Source: Catenaria anguillulae PL171 (lineage: Eukaryota; Blastocladiomycota; Blastocladiomycetes; Blastocladiales; Catenariaceae). Taken from it: a stretch of DNA of 64,000 nucleotides. Location: assembly GCA_002102555.1 (NCBI GenBank), contig MCFL01000030.1:1-64000 (forward strand). Direction: 5' to 3'. Below, piece after piece: positions 61,150 to 64,000 of the stretch. The position numbers and the translations under genes are program-made. Under the pieces are notes generated by a model. The model made no database searches, was not told where the DNA came from, and saw nothing but the letters and a program-made list of their open reading frames with translations. Numbering within the stretch: position 1 is the first letter of the stretch; each line of letters begins with the position of its first letter.

Positions 61150-64000
61150 ATGGTGCTCGTTGTCCGCGCCCTGTACAGCTACGAGGGCGACCACGACTCG
61201 AGCCTGACCTTCCAAGCCGACGACCTCATCCAAGTCTTCACCCAGCTCGAGTCGGGCTGGTGGGATGGCCTGCTGCGCGAAGACCGCGGCTGGTTCCCCT
61301 CAAACTATGTCTCGCCCCCGCTTATCATGCGCTCGCGCGCCGAGGAAAAGGCCTGGACCAGGCGCACCGCCGCCGACGGCCAGCCCTTTTGGTACAATGA
61401 GGCCACGGGCGAGTCGGCGTGGGACCGCAAGGACAATGTCATTTTGCTGCCCGAAGGGTGGACCATTCAGGACACTGAAGATGGCCAGGGGCAGTTCTTT
61501 TTCCACGAAGAGACGGACGAGGTGTCGTGGACACTCCCGCCCAAGATGTGGGAAGCCGGCTACGCCCGCGCAGCCATGGTGGCGCCCCCGCCACTCAGCT
61601 CTGGTGACGCGCCCGCTGCCGGGGCTGCCGCCGCCGCGGATGGGGAAGCCAACGGAACTGCCACCGCGTCATCGTCAACGACTGCTTCTGCGCCCGCGGT
61701 AACAACGACTGTCGAGCAGTCCAAGACCAACTCACTCGACGCCACTTCTGCCCTCCGCCGCGGGTCTGGTGCTCGCACACCAACGCCTGCCATGGGCGAG
61801 AATGCGCGCTCATCCGCGCACACCAACGGCTCCTCAACCGATGCCCGCCCGTCATCCTCATCCACCGCCCCGGGCACACCACCCACGACCACCTCATCCT
61901 TCGCGAACGGCACCGACTCGTCCACTCCGGCACCCGCCCCGGGCAACCCGTTGGGCTCCCCGACACCATCCATGGGTGCCGCGTCCATTGCCTCGGCGTC
62001 CGCGGGTCCTGCCGAGCGGCAAATGCAGGCGTGGTCCCTTCTCACGCAGCAAATCTTTGCCGCCATTCAACGGTTGCTCAAGAGTGCAAAGACGGGCAAC
62101 AAGCAAGCGTTTATCCCAAACTCGTCGCAGATTGTTGACGCTATCCGGGCAATGCTGCAAGCAAGTGGCGCCGTCGATAAGGAGAGTGCTGCTGGTACGC
62201 TGCTCTCGTTTTCCACTTCATTTCTCTGTTCTCGTCGCCAAATCTCTGACTGACTTCTTTGCCCATTTCTGTCTCGTTCCATAGTCAAATCCAACCCGCC
62301 AGTCAAGCAACAACACCGCGCGCTTCTCGGCGCCCTGTCCAAGTTGGTGCTCTCTGCCAAGCTTGCTTCCGGCGTGTGGCCGCCTCCCGATGCAGTGCAA
62401 AAGATGATTGGTGACTCGTCCGAGCTGCTCTCATCGGTCCGTGGGTTTGTCGAGGTTGCTCGCCAGTGCAATGTCGAAGTCAAAACCGACATCATCGAGT
62501 ACGTTCTCTCTTAACTTATGTTTATCGCCAACATCGCGTTCGCTGACATATCTTAAACTCATCAATCAGGCAAAAGGCAAAGGAAGAAAATGAGCGCGCG
62601 GCTGAGCAATCCGCCGCGGCCGCCTCACAAGCTGCACCTGCAGCCGAACCTTCCTCAACACCCTCGGTCACCTCACCCACGTCCAACGGGCCCAATCGCG
62701 CGCTCAGTATTTCGCTCGACTCCAACACCATCAACCAGCTCGACACGCTCTCCAGCAGTGTTCTTGAAACGCTTTCCCGGCTGTACGCCACGACGCAAGA
62801 GCACATCACCGTTGTAACGCTCGTGACGCTGACGCGGTCGGCCGTGACCGAAGTGGGCCAGTTCTTGTCGTTCATCGAAGACATTCACCTCGAGGAAGGC
62901 CCCGACTCGCCTCTACTGCACGAGTTCAAGATCCACAAGCAATCGCTCTACAACAACATTGCCGGTCTCGTCATGGCCACGTCTACGGCCACGGAAAATT
63001 TGGCGCCACCCAACGCCATGGACCAAGTGGTCTTGTCCATCACGGTTGTGGAGCGGTCCGTCAAGGACCTTCTGGCGTCGACCCAGCAGCTGCTCGAAGC
63101 CAAATACCGCCGCGAGTTCCGGCGGTCGTCCATGGCGGCACCCGCCATTCCGCTCTCGCCCGTCTCCCCGTTCCCGCAACAAAAGCCCATTGCCGCCGAC
63201 CGGTTGCAGCTCAACACCGAGCTGGCCAACTCGGCCGCACAGCGCCGCGCGCAATCCGGGCCCATGTCTGCGTACACTCAGGGTGGTGGGCTCATGTCGC
63301 CTCCGCACACAACCGCGTCGTTTGCCTCTGCACCTGCCGGTGCCGGCGGCCGGATCGGGTCCTTGGGCTCGAGCCCGCCGCAGACGCCCTACTCGGCAAA
63401 GTTGCGCAAGTTCTTTGGTGACGATGTGGACCCTTCGACGTTGCCGCCAATCCCACAAGGCCCAAGGGGTATGTCGGGCGAAATGGACCCAGATGCGAAC
63501 GCGTGGTTCCTTGGGTACGACTATGCGCCCAACGAAATCATGTTCAACATGGAGTCCCAGGTCAAGGGCGGTACGTTGCGCGCGCTGATTGAGCGCTTGA
63601 CGTTGCACGACCAGTTTGATGCCGAGTACATGACGGCCTTCCTCTTCTCGTACCGCACATTTATCCCGTCGACGGCCCTGGTTGACTCGCTCATGGCGCG
63701 CTTCTCGATTGCTCCTCCGGAAGGCTTGACGGATTCCGAGCTCGAGACGTGGATCGAAAAGAAGATGACACCCGTGCGGCTGCGTGTGTTCAACGTGATG
63801 AAGATGTGGGTCGAGCACTACTGCTTGCCGTACATTCCCGACGACCTGCTTGCCCTCGAGCAAATGGCTGCCTGGGCACGCAGCGTGATGCGGCCCGTCA
63901 TGGCGCCCGCCTCGGTGCAGCTCACCAAGCTCATTGAAAAGCGCCAGACGTATGACAAGCCACACTTGCCGCTGCGCAACGTGCCGCCCATCAACGGCAT
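61150..64000 (+). CDS. Ras guanine-nucleotide exchange factor with SH3 and WW domains, 5' part
   Basis: Exons 61150-62194, 62285-62498 and 62570 to beyond the window. An SH3 domain opens the protein (VRALYSYEGDHDSSLTFQAD, GWWDGLLREDRGWFPSNYV, residues 4-55). Two WW-like modules follow: WTRRTAADGQPFWYNEATGE with SAWDRK, and LPEGWTIQDTEDGQGQFFFH with SWTLPP. A Ser/Thr/Pro linker leads to a helical region and the RasGEF N-terminal (REM) domain near 63500-63850 (NMESQVKGGTLRALIERLTL, FDAEYMTAFLFSYRTFIP). The catalytic Cdc25 domain must lie past the window end. SH3 plus REM/Cdc25 is the layout of fungal Cdc25/Ste6-type activators of Ras; WW domains occur in some basal and filamentous fungal versions. 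Confidence 0.88.

Noticed and set aside
60747-61400. 217-codon ORF overlapping the RasGEF start
   Set aside because: Frame-shifted shadow of the SH3 exon; the SH3 frame is clearly the real one.

Overview
The window looks like nuclear DNA of a fungus, most likely an early-diverging (zoosporic-type) lineage. The genes are compact, with short GT-AG introns (about 50-110 bp) and GC-rich coding sequence. The set includes fungal or fungal-style genes: Mga2/Spt23-type ER-anchored regulator, LCB1, IPI1, Kel3, mitoribosomal mL60 and a Cdc25-type SH3-WW Ras exchange factor. The lineage assignment is inference from gene content, not from a marker phylogeny.

Left third (1-24.2 kb): a mobile-element block. 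Positions 1-3.1 kb hold a decayed gag-like gene on the minus strand with a candidate 190-bp LTR. From 3.18 to 22.72 kb runs a stack of non-LTR elements, all in minus orientation, ending at an intact tRNA-Ala(TGC) gene (22652-22723). Eight copies of a 14-15 bp site (AAAGGGGCTTTAACT, which is three flanking bases plus tRNA nucleotides 1-12) separate the elements. The simplest reading is a retrotransposon system that nicks the tRNA-Ala gene between nucleotides 12 and 13, inside the A box. Its target-site duplication rebuilds the tRNA gene each time, so insertions pile up upstream of a tRNA that stays intact. The members are one complete autonomous element (LINE-A: ORF1 with a zinc knuckle, ORF2 with endonuclease, reverse transcriptase and RNase H), two 5'-truncated 3' ends, one 5' fragment, and three ~456-bp SINEs. 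The SINEs have a tRNA-like Pol III head and a body and tail resembling the LINE-A 3' region. LINE-A is itself split by a second, poly(A)-type element (LINE-B, 5912-13754) flanked by a 16-bp duplication. Just beyond the tRNA lies a Harbinger/PIF-like transposase that has lost its catalytic core.

Right two thirds (24.3-64 kb): ordinary gene-dense sequence. In order: Kel3/KLHDC4 (-), two uncharacterised minus-strand genes (one MSP/ASH-like), a TMF1-like golgin (+), an Mga2/Spt23-like IPT-ankyrin-TM protein (-), a large polytopic membrane protein (+), LCB1 (-), a syntaxin-6/Tlg1 SNARE (+), an Atos/FAM214-like protein (+), a coiled-coil protein (-), MOB1 (+), an RNF115/126-type RING ligase (+), a LysM protein (+), an HD phosphohydrolase (+), an EI24-family membrane protein (-), EMC10 (+), mL60 (-), a hypothetical ORF (-), IPI1/TEX10 (-), and the 5' part of an SH3-WW-RasGEF gene (+) cut by the window end. 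Several neighbours are head-to-head with 0.3-0.8 kb between start codons, so shared promoter regions are likely. Membrane-lipid and secretory functions (LCB1, Mga2-like, EMC10, TMF1, STX6) recur, but nothing in the sequence shows that they are co-regulated.
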